From the NCBI GenBank assembly GCA_947561395.2, contig OX387184.1, positions 22,283,687 through 22,347,686 on the forward strand: a stretch of 64,000 nucleotides of DNA. The letters are read 5' to 3'. Under the pieces are notes generated by a model. The model worked only from the letters and a program-made list of their open reading frames with translations, was not told where the DNA came from and ran no database searches. The position numbers and the translations under genes are program-made. This DNA comes from Buxus sempervirens (taxonomy: Eukaryota; Streptophyta; Magnoliopsida; Buxales; Buxaceae). Shown here in pieces: positions 36,169 through 46,958 of the stretch (the stretch's first letter is position 1; the number at the start of each line of letters is the position of its first letter).

Positions 36169-37203
36169 GTGTCCGACGATGATCTGACGGATAACTTCGC
36201 CAGAGGGGAAGGGGAACAGTTGCTAGTTGAACAGTTGTTAACTGAATATAACAGGATGTCGACTCCCTCCACGGTAGAAGTAACTGAGGAAATGATGCTT
36301 GAAGCCCCAAAGGACGAGATTAGTAAATCACTGAGTCAGCCACCATTGAGTGCTGATGCGTCAATAGTCGAAATTTGTTTCGGCCGGATGCCCCCAATAC
36401 CACTCGACTATCATATAGTCCTCACTTTACCTATGACTTTCGGGGCAAGCATGGATTTACCACGATTAGAAGAAATCAGTGATGAAGGGGACCCAGCAGC
36501 GTTGTATGTGATCGATCCGGAACACCTTGAGAAAGAGGAAAGAAATCATAAACCAGCCAATAATGACCAAATCGGCCCGGTTGAAGCGGTATGTTTTGCT
36601 AAACCATCCTTAGCCATGACTCAACATCTGAAACCTTTATTTATAAAGGTGTATATAAATGGAATCCCTATCAATAGAATTCTAATTGATAATGGGGCAG
36701 TAGTAAATTTCATTCCCATCTCCACAATGAAGAAGTTAGGTAAGCCTTATTCGGATTTAATTCCTTCCGAAATCACCATTACTAACTTTGCAGGTGGTGT
36801 TACAGGAACTAGAGGAATCCTCCCAATCGAACTAACGGCTGGGGCGTGGCAATCTCTCATGGCATTCTTCGTGATTGAATAATTGGCCGGATACAACGCA
36901 TTGCTGGGAAGAGATTGGATTCATTCAAATGGATGTGTACCATCTTCTTTGCACCAATCGTTGCTGTTTTGGAAAGATGGCAAAATTGAAGAGGTAAAAG
37001 CCGACAAGCGGCCTTTCGCCATAGACTCTAATGCCACACACGCATCCCTTTATAAAGAAGGGGTAAAACCAATTTCATTTAGCGGGTATGACAAGAACGG
37101 ACAGCCAATCGCTTCAAGTTCGGTTATGCTAAAAACGGCGCAACAACGGCTCATAGAGATAGACGGAGTCGCCGAACTCAAAGAACTACCAAATGATGGT
37201 TGA
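36169..37203 (+). pseudogene. Aspartic protease region of the Tat-type element
   Basis: One frame with TAA at 36880-36882. Protease motif INRILIDNGAVVNFIP: the usual D-S-G-A is D-N-G-A here. Downstream block YNALLGRDWIHSNGCVPSSL is the conserved end of Gypsy proteases. After 37203 the frame shifts into the RT linker. Confidence 0.8.
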
Positions 37204-37710
37204 ACCATCAGAAGTTACAAAAGCCGTCTTGAGAAAGATGAATGCTTGTATGCAGGAGGCAAAGGTGAGGGAATTTCAACAGGATCATGAATGGCTGGGA
37301 AACGGCGAGATAATGGTAAACTCGGCCGAATTCATCAATGAACAAAACGATGAAGGGATATAAGATCGGGATGAGATAACTCTTGCCGATCTACAAGTAG
37401 CGCCAGCCAAGCTAGAAGACCTAAAGGTAGATACCCAAGATCCCTTGGAAGAAATTAACTTAGGAACGGAAGCGGAACGGAAGCCTGTCTTCATAAGCAA
37501 GTTACTGCCACCCTCAGTCGGGCAAGAAATGAAACAGTTGTTAGCCGAATACTCAGACTATTTTGCTTGGACTTACCAAGAGATGCCAGGATTGGATCGA
37601 AAAATGGTAGAACACAGGCTCCCTATCAAGCCAGAATTTAGACCATTCAGACAGCCTTCTAAGAGGATGGGTGATGATGTGATCCGTAAAGCAAAGGTTG
37701 AAATAGACCT
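37204..37710 (+). pseudogene. RT N-terminal stub
   Basis: After a frameshift near 37195 reads EVTKAVLRKMNACMQEAK, then INLGTEAERKPVFISKLL, YFAWTYQEMPGLDRKMVEH and LPIKPEFRPFRQPSKRM. This is the conserved lead into Gypsy RT, with one TAG/TAA region near 37360. RT ends after about 20 further residues; no catalytic YVDD/YIDD or later domains exist. The junction to foreign sequence is near 37710. Confidence 0.8.
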
Positions 37711-39245
37711 AACTTCTCAAGATAATAATCTGCCGAATGGCGGCAGATTTCCCTCCAGAAAGAATCCCACCATACATGAAAATCAGATCGGCAACTGGCA
37801 TGAGAAGGAAGAAAGGGAAGACGAAAGTCAACAGCTACTGCCCTATATTGCTCTTCCATTTGAGCAGCATCGCCTACAGTGACAGTCGGTCACTCAATGG
37901 AGTTGGTGTCAATAGTAAATAGACCTTCCACATCAAGGTAAGGTATCCTCTGATCACAATGGAATTGCCGGCCTACACAATTCGGCAAGTAAACTTCGAA
38001 TCCCGGTTTCTTGTTGATTGTCGTTACAGAATAATGCAAATTTCGAGCTAGCAAAAAGCTAGCCCAGATAAGATGCTGTGCATCGGTTATGTCATCTACA
38101 ATAGAAAGGAAACCAGGAGCTTGAGCAGAAATTTTGAAAGGAGGAGTGGGGAAGTGTCGAAGTTCAAAAAAGAAATGAAAGCATTCGAAAAAAGAGCAAT
38201 CAACAGGAGTCGCTTCCAAACAAAGGTAACCACCAAACTCAGCAAGCGTAGGATTCGTCACCAAAGTAAAGAACTTGGATGAAAAATAGTGGTAAGCCCA
38301 GAATTTGAGAAACCAAAACGGACCCCCAGGATTCTAAAGGGTGCCATGAACCAATTCTTGAAGTAAACGGTATAAGACCGATAAAAAGTAAGGAGCAAGT
38401 GCGACTTCGTACTCCTCCATAATAAGCTTGACCAGTGAGCTGTATTCTCTGGTAACTGCTTGGGCTTTAGGGTAGAAGACGAAATTGCAGAAGAAGTAAA
38501 GAAGAAAGTAGAAGTGTTCCACATCACCTTTGTATTCTGAAGATTGGAACTGTTTGCAGTCCGTAATATAGGACCGATAAGAGGTACGAATCTGATTCGC
38601 CCGTTGAGGTCCACCTCCTGATAGTGCTTTTCCTTTCTGCCGAGAGGATCCCTCTTTCTTAGAAGATTTTGGCTCCTTCATTTGGGGTTGCTTCCTCTTC
38701 TTTAGTACCTCTTTTCCCTTTTCACCTACCTCCACCAAAGGTAAGTGCTTGTAAGCCTCAAGATCTGTCATACCTATCCAGACCTCATGCCCAGTCGCAA
38801 AGAAGCCGGTAATGAAGCAAACGTCCATAACAGTGGGAGTCACCGGCCTGCAGGGGAAGTTGAAAGTCTTGGTTTGGGCATTCCAGAATAAACTCATGGC
38901 GTAGAGAAGATCGCGATTAAAAGGAATCGGATGGCAGGAAAATTGAATCATATCATAAATACCAGTTTTTCACCAGGTAACTGCAAAACGCTCTTTCATT
39001 CGGCCAACCCAAGCCACCCATTCAAGATAAACAGTTGGCCAACTCCGAAAACGGAAAGATTGACTGAGACTTCTTCCATCGGTAAGAAGTAAGGGGCCCT
39101 TCACTTTATCAGTTGGGGCATCCAAAGGAGCGTCACGAGAACAAAGGAAAGGACCAACAGATAGCGAGCCATCGAAAGATTCGACCGGAGAAGAGTAACG
39201 TATAATATTGCCCGCAATTGAAGGAAAAGGAGAAAAGAAATACAA
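37700..39245 (-). pseudogene. Plant mobile domain (PMD) gene, antisense inside the retrotransposon
   Basis: One reading frame on minus over about 515 codons with three in-frame stops (TGA 38972-38970, TAG 38336-38334, TGA 37892-37890) and no frameshift. Segments: SFRFRSWPTVYLEWVAWVGR; IYDMIQFSCHPIPFNRDLLY; NAQTKTFNFPCRPVTPTVMD; FITGFFATGHEVWIGM; GGPFWFLKFWAYHYF; and near the end DFHVWWDSFWREICRH. These are typical of the aminotransferase-like plant mobile domain family, spread by transposons and of unclear biochemical role. A Lys-rich low-complexity linker sits at about 38670-38740. Known context: Tat-lineage elements often carry an extra antisense ORF between pol and the 3' LTR, which is where this lies. 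The true start is uncertain; 39245 is the frame limit, not a proven ATG. Confidence 0.8.
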
Positions 39246-39453
39246 TAGCTGAAAGAGACAAAGAAAATAAAATTTGGCTGCTATATTTTATAATCAGGTT
39301 GGAAGACGAAGCCCAAAGGGTCTCATCATTTCGATCATGGGAAGTGGCGAAATGATGGCAGATCTTCCGTATCAAGCAACGGACAAAAGAAATTTCAAAA
39401 AACAAAAAAATACTTACTCATCACATCGGCCAATGACGGCGTAATAAGTAAGT

Positions 39454-39460
39454 AGGGGGG
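39454..39460 (+). promoter_or_regulatory. Gypsy polypurine tract
   Basis: AGGGGGG, three bases before the 3' LTR start. Confidence 0.7.
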
Positions 39461-39463
39461 CAA

Positions 39464-40562
39464 TGTTTACACCCAATACAGACCAACGAATAAGATAAGG
39501 CCACGTGGTATCTACATGGCCTACTGAGGCCATGTGCAGTCAGATAGGCCACGTCAGCATACACATAGACCAAGAGTTCAGTTAAGGCCACGCAAGCCCA
39601 TATGACGAATCATACTCATGATTATCAAAAGATCGTGTCATCGGTCGTTTGAGAATAACCCATTTAAGATCGTGACTTGGCGATTATCTTTCAGGAGCAA
39701 AAGACTGCGATGACCAACCTCCATGAAGATCGTGCAAGAATGGGACGTTGAGCAACCATCAAAGATTGGCTATAAAAGATACAAACTCGAAGAGCTCGAG
39801 GACACAATCCATCCAACCGCAACTGGTTATAATATTATTTTGATCATCCGTGATCTTTATCCCCTCTCCTACACTGTAGCCAGAAGGATAAACTAGGACT
39901 TCTCTCACTGTTCTAGTCGCAGTGACACCTTAGACCCCTCTTTACTCTGATCAACACTAGAATCCTGCCACCAGAGAGTAAGTTGAGGCCGCCCCTGACT
40001 CGCAGCTCTGTACCCCAAACACGGCTACAGAATCCTGAGCAGCCGGTCCCGAGACTCACTTTGATCATGCCAGGTGACTTGTGTATTTTCGGTTAAATAG
40101 CAAGCCAAGGTGAACCCCCGGAATTGGCTTTGTTAGCAGCCACCCCCTTCCTCCTGCTCTTATACCCTGATTACGGCTATAAGACCAGGACAGGCCGGTC
40201 ATGCAAGCTTTGTCAATTTTCTTTTTGCTTTTGGTTTCCTTTTGAGGATTATCTGTTGTAGCTTTCGGCCATCGGCCGATTTTATAATAAAAGAGTTTTG
40301 TGCCATTAGTTTCTTTTGCTTTCAAACACTCACAAGAATCCAAACGAAGACCAAACCCCCAGTCTTCATATTATCGCCTGACTGGTTTTATTACAGGTGA
40401 CTTGCAGTACGACTGAACCGACACCCCGGTTTAGATTCGGAATAGGTGCCCGGGGTCAGGACCCTACCCGAAATCATTGTATCAAACGATACTGGCACGC
40501 CTGCGCAGAGACACATCATCAAAATCGCCACGTGTCCACACCGGCCCAATTTCGGAGGAACA
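39464..40562 (+). repeat. Gypsy 3' LTR
   Basis: 1099 bp, TGTTTACACC...GAGGAACA. It carries a small insertion relative to the 5' LTR near 40455-40510 (GGTCAGGACC and CACGCCTGCGCAG stretches). Confidence 0.9.
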
Positions 40563-42080
40563 ATATTACGTACAAAATTACAATAAATAATTAATTATGT
40601 CATGATATTATGGTACATTACATATATAAAATGTGATTTCAATACACACACTTGTATGTTTATGTATAAACAACTTTATTTGCCTTGTACAGCTTGTCTT
40701 ATACCATTACTATCCAGGTACTAGGATCTGTGTAGCAATAGAAGAACATGTATATAAAATTGAATCAAATATTGGAAGTAAAATTGAAATTTGAATGGAA
40801 TTGAAACTAAGAAGAAATACTTATAGAAAAATCTGATTAAAAATTGGGAGTGAGTTCATGCTCTAACCTCTAATTTGAAAGAAAGAAAATAAAGAAGAAA
40901 AGATTACAATGGGGAGATTAGGGTGATGACTTGGGTGATGGAGAGGTAACTTAGAGTGATGGAGTGATGCCTTCAACGCTTGAAAGGCCCTCTATTTAAT
41001 TATAGCAGTCATGGAGAGGTCTAGCGGCATAGATTTATAACCTTTTGAAATCAATGGACTTGAAATGGGTTAGAATCCATCAACAAGTTTTTGGTTTCAT
41101 CTTTTGATTCAGAATAATTGTTCGAAAATTCTTCTTCATCTCAAGATTCATAAGCTATTTGATTTAGTTGTTCATCTTCTACTCTTTCCTCTCATTAGAA
41201 TTGATATGAATTATCAATTCTGAAAACCTGAGAGTTAAAAAGGAGGTGCAAATCTATTCACCTGTTGAACAAGGGTTATCCACAGACCACAAATGAAGCT
41301 TCTATTCTCCTTTCTTTGTTTTCAATTTGCAAAACTAACTAACTAATTTTTGGTATATATTGATATTGTTGAAATTTAAAATTTTTTTATCTATTAGTTA
41401 ATAGTTAAAGATATTTGACATTAAAAAACATGAGATCCCCAATCACTTATAAAGGATATTCCACTATAATATACTATTATATTTATTATCTACTCATAAT
41501 ATATAATATTATTTTAATAGTATATTATTAATGATATTTAGTATTGCATTACATTATATATATTAATGTTAAATAATAAATATAATATAATATTAATTTA
41601 ATTTAGTGAGGGACGTGTGCTTTAAATAAACATTATTATTAAGAAACTAATAGTTAAATAATATTTTGTATGAACAAAAATTCTTCCCAAAAGGATATAA
41701 AAGGTTTAAAATATAAATCATGATATAATTGTGTTTCCGCAAAAGAGTTGCCATACCCAAAGCGTTTGATCAAAATGTAGGTGCAATGAATTGCAGTAAA
41801 ATTGAAAGACTAGCCTTGTTTAAAAGTATGCCAGTTCCCTTTAAGACGAGCAATACCCAACATTTGCTTTCTTATCAATTATCGATCTTAACGTAAGATC
41901 AAGAAAATGATTTAAAATTAGGAATGACAACGGTTCTGTTAAATAATATGAAAAACAAAAATGCTAATTACCAAATAAGGTTTTCCACAAATTACAACCA
42001 AGAATGTTAATATTGTACAATTAATCTATACCCTCACCCAGACACTAACTGTTATTCAAATACCCTTTCGCTATAATTAA
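40563..42080. other. Downstream flank of LARP copy 4, no gene
   Basis: AT-rich. Begins with the second ATATT. Contains segments shared with the flank of copy 2 (41220-41350 and 41905-42010) and with 23240-23365 (41365-41470). Nothing coding recognised. Confidence 0.5.
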
Positions 42081-42388
42081 TCATCCTTCTAGTCCGATAT
42101 TTTGTATGCCCTTGAGCAACTTATCTTCCAGATTAGAGCTTGCTGAACGTTGGTGACATATCCATTTCACCCAGTCTCCCCGTTTCCGCATCTTGTGTCC
42201 CTATGAACAGAACAATGGATTAAGCTAGAATATAAACCATCCAATTTATTTGCAACAAATAGATAAAATTAACCAATGATCGATACTTACCTCTACTTCC
42301 ACAACATCTGATTGTTGTACTGTGTTTAGTATCAATTTTGTATCACCGTGTGCCCAAAATTGCATCTATGAAAAAGGGAACAACATTA

Positions 42389-42493
42389 GATGAGTTTTAT
42401 TATAACTTCATCAACTTATGAAGAAGATGAGTTGTATTATAACTTCATCAACTTATGAAGAAGATGAGTTGTATTATAACTTCATCAACTTAA
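42389..42493. repeat. 37-bp tandem repeat in LARP copy 4 intron
   Basis: About 2.8 units of GATGAGTTGTATTATAACTT + CATCAACTTATGAAGAA, starting at 42389, 42426 and 42463. Copy 1 has one unit at the matching intron position (about 398-435), so the expansion is specific to copy 4. Confidence 0.8.
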
Positions 42494-42648
42494 AAGCACA
42501 GACACTGAGATTACTCACCTTACGGAAAGTTTTTTTTTTTGGAAAGTTAGCAGTGTATATATATTAGTAAAGATTAACAAGGACTTACATGAAAAAAAAT
42601 ATAGTGCTCCCACTCAAGAGAGACACTATTAAAATCTAAACACCCAAT

Positions 42649-43103
42649 CTAGATGAAATTCGGGTGTATATTCCAATTTGTACAAAAAATTTTATTTGAG
42701 CTATTGTCTCTAACTCCTTCACAAGTATACAAAAATCTCATGCTTATGTCCATTGTAATTAACCCCACCAGATTTTCCACCGGGATAGCTTTGCTTTGAA
42801 ATAGTCTTTTGTTCCTTTCTCTCCATACATGATAAGTCATTGCTACAAGTGATGCCTTCTTTACCAATGGTATAAGACCTCTACCTTGAAAATTCAAACC
42901 TGCCCATTCAATAGCCTGTTCCCAATGAGGTAGCTGAACAGAAATTCCATTTTTTTCCATTACTCTTGACCAAATTTGTTTTGAATAATCACACTGGAAA
43001 AAGAGGTGGTCAAGGTCCTCATGAGTTGCTTGACATAGTACAAATCGAGATCTATCAATTATATTCAAATGTTGGAGCCTATCTTGAGTAAGAATCCTTC
43101 AGT
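42649..43103 (-). pseudogene. LINE C-terminal part
   Basis: Reads RILTQDRLQHLNIIDRSRF, then CQATHEDLDHLFFQCDYS and VWRERNKRLFQSK to a stop at 42651-42649. This is the zinc-binding RT-associated region (zf-RVT) at the end of plant L1-like ORF2. It continues the frame from 45508 across the nested solo LTR, with a TGA at the junction (context TAIH*RILTQ). Confidence 0.8.
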
Positions 43104-43207
43104 GAATGTGTAGACACCTCAAATTACACAAGGTTGAAATTTGAAAATATAAAGGTCTTTTTTATGTTTTGACCAAAGCCAAATTTTGGCAAATAGGAAA
43201 ATATGAG

Positions 43208-43482
43208 TAACCGAAATTGTATTTCAGTTATTATTGATTTTGTGTATAACCGAGGAAAGATTTCGGGTAGGAGCAAATTTGCTTTTAACCGAAATTTAAT
43301 TTCGGTTTGTTCCAGAAAGATCTAGCGAATATTTGGTTGTTAGGCTTCATCATGGATTTCGCATGGGCGTAACAGAATTGCTACCAAAATGCAATTTCGG
43401 TTAAGCTTTATTTTGTTGATAACTGAAATTTGATTTCGGTTATAAGCCTTTTTTAGTATAATCGAACTGTGTTTCGGTTATA
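43208..43482. repeat. Cluster of inverted repeats in LTR promoter region
   Basis: Copies with arms near AACCGAAAT / ATTTCGGTT and 3-base loops: 43208-43230, 43287-43307 (perfect 9-bp arms), 43383-43401, 43419-43443, and an imperfect one at 43457-43482; a very worn one starts near 43246. Several starts are 38 bp apart. A separate palindrome GCCAAA T TTTGGC lies at 43178-43190. Confidence 0.8.
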
Positions 43483-43679
43483 CTATTTTTGCTTCAAATT
43501 GAAAAATCCCGTGAGATCTCACTTATTTACAGCCATACCTGTGTCTGGGAAGTGAGAATTCTCCAATTTGGCCTCCGGAATTGATCAAATTCCACCAATC
43601 CAAGCTTTAGAGATGAGTTGGAAGGTTCTAGACACCTTTTTGTGTCTATCCTTGTGACTATCCTACCCTTGGCCTTGCC

Positions 43680-43687
43680 TATAAATA
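43680..43687 (+). promoter_or_regulatory. LTR TATA box
   Basis: TATAAATA, conserved at the same place in the sister LTR (48357-48364). The inverted-repeat cluster lies 200-470 bp upstream. Confidence 0.65.
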
Positions 43688-45507
43688 GAAGGCTCCTCAA
43701 GTAAATGGCTGGAGAATTGGAGATCTAAGGCTTTAGAAGAAGAAGGGAAACTCTGCCCAACTTGCTGCTCAAGTCTTTCAAGCACTCAAGGTAAGATACT
43801 TTGCTCATTCTTCTTCTTTTATTTCAATTCCAAGCAATCTCTCCTTCTACCTTTCTGTAGTGTAAAGCCTCTATGTGTTTGTAGACCCAAACTACGTCCA
43901 AAGTACCTAAAGCATCCTCTCTAGCTGTAAAACGTGAAGAGAGAGCTTGGGGAAACGGGCATTGGGATGGAACTTTAGGCTTAGAACCTACCTTGAATGA
44001 TATGCATGTTGATTTTGTGCTGATCATTGGTTTGGTGTGATTTGGATCTAGATTTGGAGAAGATACAAGGATCCATGCTCTCTATAGCAATGGATCCCAA
44101 TCTCCTCCTAGAAATGTGATTTCCACCATGAACACACACTTTTCATCACTGTTTTTCATCAAGAATAGGCTAGATCTTGGATTCACCATGCTCAATATGG
44201 TAAATCTGAGATCCTTGGCCTTAGAGTGAACTCTTAGGATTTCATGAGAGTGTTCTTAAAGATTTCAAGTCATTTTAGACGAATCCATTTGCACACATGC
44301 ACTAGTTTTGCTCTTTTCCTCAAGGTTTTCAAAACAGGACAGCACCTGCACCTTGTCTTAGAATGTTCATAACTTCATCATCCGGATGAATTTTTGAGTG
44401 ATTTTAAAGACATGTAGTAGGTGGGAATGTCTAGTTTTTATCTGAAAATTTTCATCTTTTTCTATGGAGCCATATTTTGATACTATCTGGCAAAAGTCAG
44501 CAAGTCAGTTTAGTTCAGATTGCTGAATTTGTCGCTTTGATTGAGCACCATTCGCTCATTTTCAATCCGTTTGGAGTGTTTTTAATCTCTGTATTTTCCT
44601 TGAAGAGTCCAATTTCAAATCCAACTGGTTTCAAGAGTTTTTGCCTTGATTTGTGTCTTGTGTGTTTGATTGACTTAGAGCTGCTAGGTAGCAGAGTTCT
44701 GGGTTAATCTGTGATCCTCTAGGCATGTTCGGGAGGTCACACAAGTCACGAATGGATGAAGTTTTGGGTGAGGTCTATTTCATTTGAAAGATGGCACCTC
44801 ATACTTCATCCATGCAAGTTTTCATGGATTTATATTGAGCCAAACTCCACGAATAGAGTTTCAAAGATGCCTACTCGCGGTTTTTTCTTATTTATAGCAG
44901 CAGATTTGACTGAGTATTTCTCTCTTGTTTTAAATCAGATTGAGCTGAAATTTTTACTGAATACTCTATTTCATACCAGATCTCTAATGCTTTGGTTTCA
45001 TTTGATTTGAGTCTAAATCGAAGGATTTATGAGTGATCAAAGTTTTCAATCTATTATGGTTTGATCTTCCCAGATTTGTTTTGACTTAATTTGCTTCAAT
45101 CTTTGCTTTGATTTTTACTTACTCATTAAGTCCTAGAGGTGATGTATCCATAGAGAGAGTCCTGATTTATTGGGCTACTCATATGGTAGAATCACACATG
45201 TGTTTGGTTATTTTTCAAGCACTCTTTGTTGTTTTGGTTAGCAAGTAATTATTTGAACATGAACAACATATGGCAACCGTCTTGTACGGATGAGTGGGGG
45301 TGCCTAACACCTTCCCCTGCTCATAACCTATTCCCCTTACCTGATCTCTGGATTTCTCCTTGAGCTAGAGCTACTTTTGCTCTATTTTGTATTCTATGAT
45401 CCCTTTGGTGTCCATTCACACCTTAACTTGAATGGTGGCGACTCTAACCCTTTTTGAACCCCGCGTGAGGATGAGGATGTCATCTAGGTGATTTTCCATG
45501 TCTCACA

Positions 45508-46958
45508 GAATGGCTGTCCAAAGAATAAATTCATGTCGTGGAATATTGTCCTTAAACCACACAATCTTATTCCATACCACTTTCAGAAAGACCATCCTCA
45601 ATGCATTGTAAGTTGATTTAATGGAGAACATTCGTGAAGGTGACGGTTTCCATACTACTTTATCACATCGTACCTGGTTGGGAGGTGGTAGCAAGTATAA
45701 TGCTTCCCATACTTCATTTAAGACCTGCTTTGAGTAATAGGTGGAACCCATGTTTGTCCATCAATGATAGTTGCAACTTTTGCATTCAACGGGATACCTG
45801 CATCATAACGAAGTCTGTGGCCATACCTCCTTAGCAACGAGCCCATAGGATGCCAATTATCCAGCCACAACCACGTGTTTTCACCATTTCCTATTTCGTA
45901 CCTGATCAAAGGAAATGTGTCATCTCGTTGCTTTAGTATCTTTCTCCATACCCAAGTACCTGTAGACGGGATTGGGACTTGCCATAAGTTTCTTCCTCTC
46001 AACAATTAAGCCTTTACCCACTGTGCCCAGATTGAGTGATCAGGTGTAAGAAGCCTCCAAATGTACTTCGCTATTGCTGCCTTGTTCCATTGTTGTATGT
46101 CAATTAAACCCAGTCCTCCCTCTTCAAGTGGTTTGCAAACTTTCTCCCACGCAATTGGAACTACTTTCCTTTGCATACCTGGGCCTGCCCACAAGAAAGT
46201 TCTACATAATCTTTCCATAACAAATATCACCTTTCTCGGCAAAATAAAATTAGATAACCAATTCACTGCTGTAGAAAATAGGACATATTTGACCAATTGC
46301 ACACGCCCTGCATATGATAACACCCTTGCTTTCCAGCTTTGTATCTTCCCTTGGATTTTTAAGATGAGTGGTTCACAATCCTCAGCTCTAAGTCTTTTTG
46401 TGATAATTGGCAAACCTAGGTACCTCATAGGAAGAGCTCCTACAGCCACCTTTGCCGCATTCACAATATTTTCTTGTATCTGGTGAGGTATTGCACTACA
46501 GTAGATAACACTTTTCTCCAGGTTATGCGAAGTCCTGTTATCCTCCCAAACTCTTCAAGGCTATCAAATACAATGCTCATTGATTTCTCATCACCATTTG
46601 CAAATACCATGAGATCATCCACAAAGTATAATGCTTTGATATCTACCTTCTTGCATCTAAAGTGATGAGTAAATCCTTCCTTTGACTTTTCATTCAATAT
46701 ACCCAAAAAAATCTCCATAACAAGTACAAAGAGGTAGGGGGAAATGGGGTCTCTTTGCCTCAAGCCTCTTGTTCCTTTGAAATATCCAACCACACATCCA
46801 TTCACAACTAGAGAGAATGAGGTTGATGACACACAAGCCATTATCCAAGATATAAATTGTTGGGGAACATTCATGACTTTAAGTATGCATGGAATCACTT
46901 CCCATCGGATTGAGTCATATGCCTTCATGGTATCTACTTTTAGTGTGCATTTCAGACT
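45508..46958 (-). pseudogene. LINE reverse transcriptase region
   Basis: On minus: LKVDTMKAYDSIRWEVIP; GLRQRDPISPYLFVLVMEI (usual Q-G-D is Q-R-D); LYFVDDLMVFANGD (Y-A-D-D box as F-V-D-D). After a frame change near 46464: RYLGLPIITKRL, SYAGRVQLVKYVLFS, FLWAG and GGLGLIDIQQWNKAAIAKYI. Later frames carry zf-RVT parts up to HEFILWTAI at the LTR junction. Stops and shifts make it dead. Confidence 0.85.

Larger units (their letters stand above)
32474..40562 (+). mobile_element. Tat-type Gypsy retrotransposon, pol deleted, with antisense plant-mobile-domain gene
   Basis: 8089 bp with target duplications ATATT (32469-32473 and 40563-40567), LTRs of 1081 and 1099 bp, gag, protease, the first residues of RT, then an antisense gene, polypurine tract and 3' LTR. 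RT catalytic core, RNase H and integrase are missing. Over the first 250 bp the LTRs differ at roughly one base in 15-20, so it is much older than the Copia element. The lineage rests on gag sequence (YPAWINQQFEFPRGYKIPEF), the CACGCCCGGTGGGAC leader and the extra ORF position. It is non-autonomous. Confidence 0.85.
43109..45507 (+). repeat. Solo LTR, Tat/Ogre-like, 2.4 kb, inside the LINE
   Basis: 2399 bp, TGTAGACACCTC...CATGTCTCACA, with perfect duplications GAATG (43104-43108 and 45508-45512). Same family as the 5' LTR at 47769-55081, which has the same ends and 2412 bp without its Helitron. TATAAATA at 43680-43687. The short open frames inside it are not genes. Confidence 0.9.
42532..46958 (-). 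mobile_element. LINE (L1-like), 5' truncated, inserted at LARP copy 4 exon 4
   Basis: Target duplication of 15 bp: ACCTTACGGAAAGTT at 42517-42531 and ACCTTACTGAAAGTT at 46959-46973, one mismatch. Tail visible as T11 on plus at 42532. About 2.0 kb of LINE sequence once the nested LTR is removed. The 5' end lies inside the RT domain (CTLKVDTMKAYDSIRW), the usual outcome of target-primed reverse transcription. Confidence 0.9.

Noticed and set aside
37659-37859. Minus-strand frame overlapping the RT stub, considered a separate gene
   Set aside because: It is in the same frame as the PMD gene upstream and carries its C-terminal part (F-H-V-W-W); the last residues are simply antisense RT.
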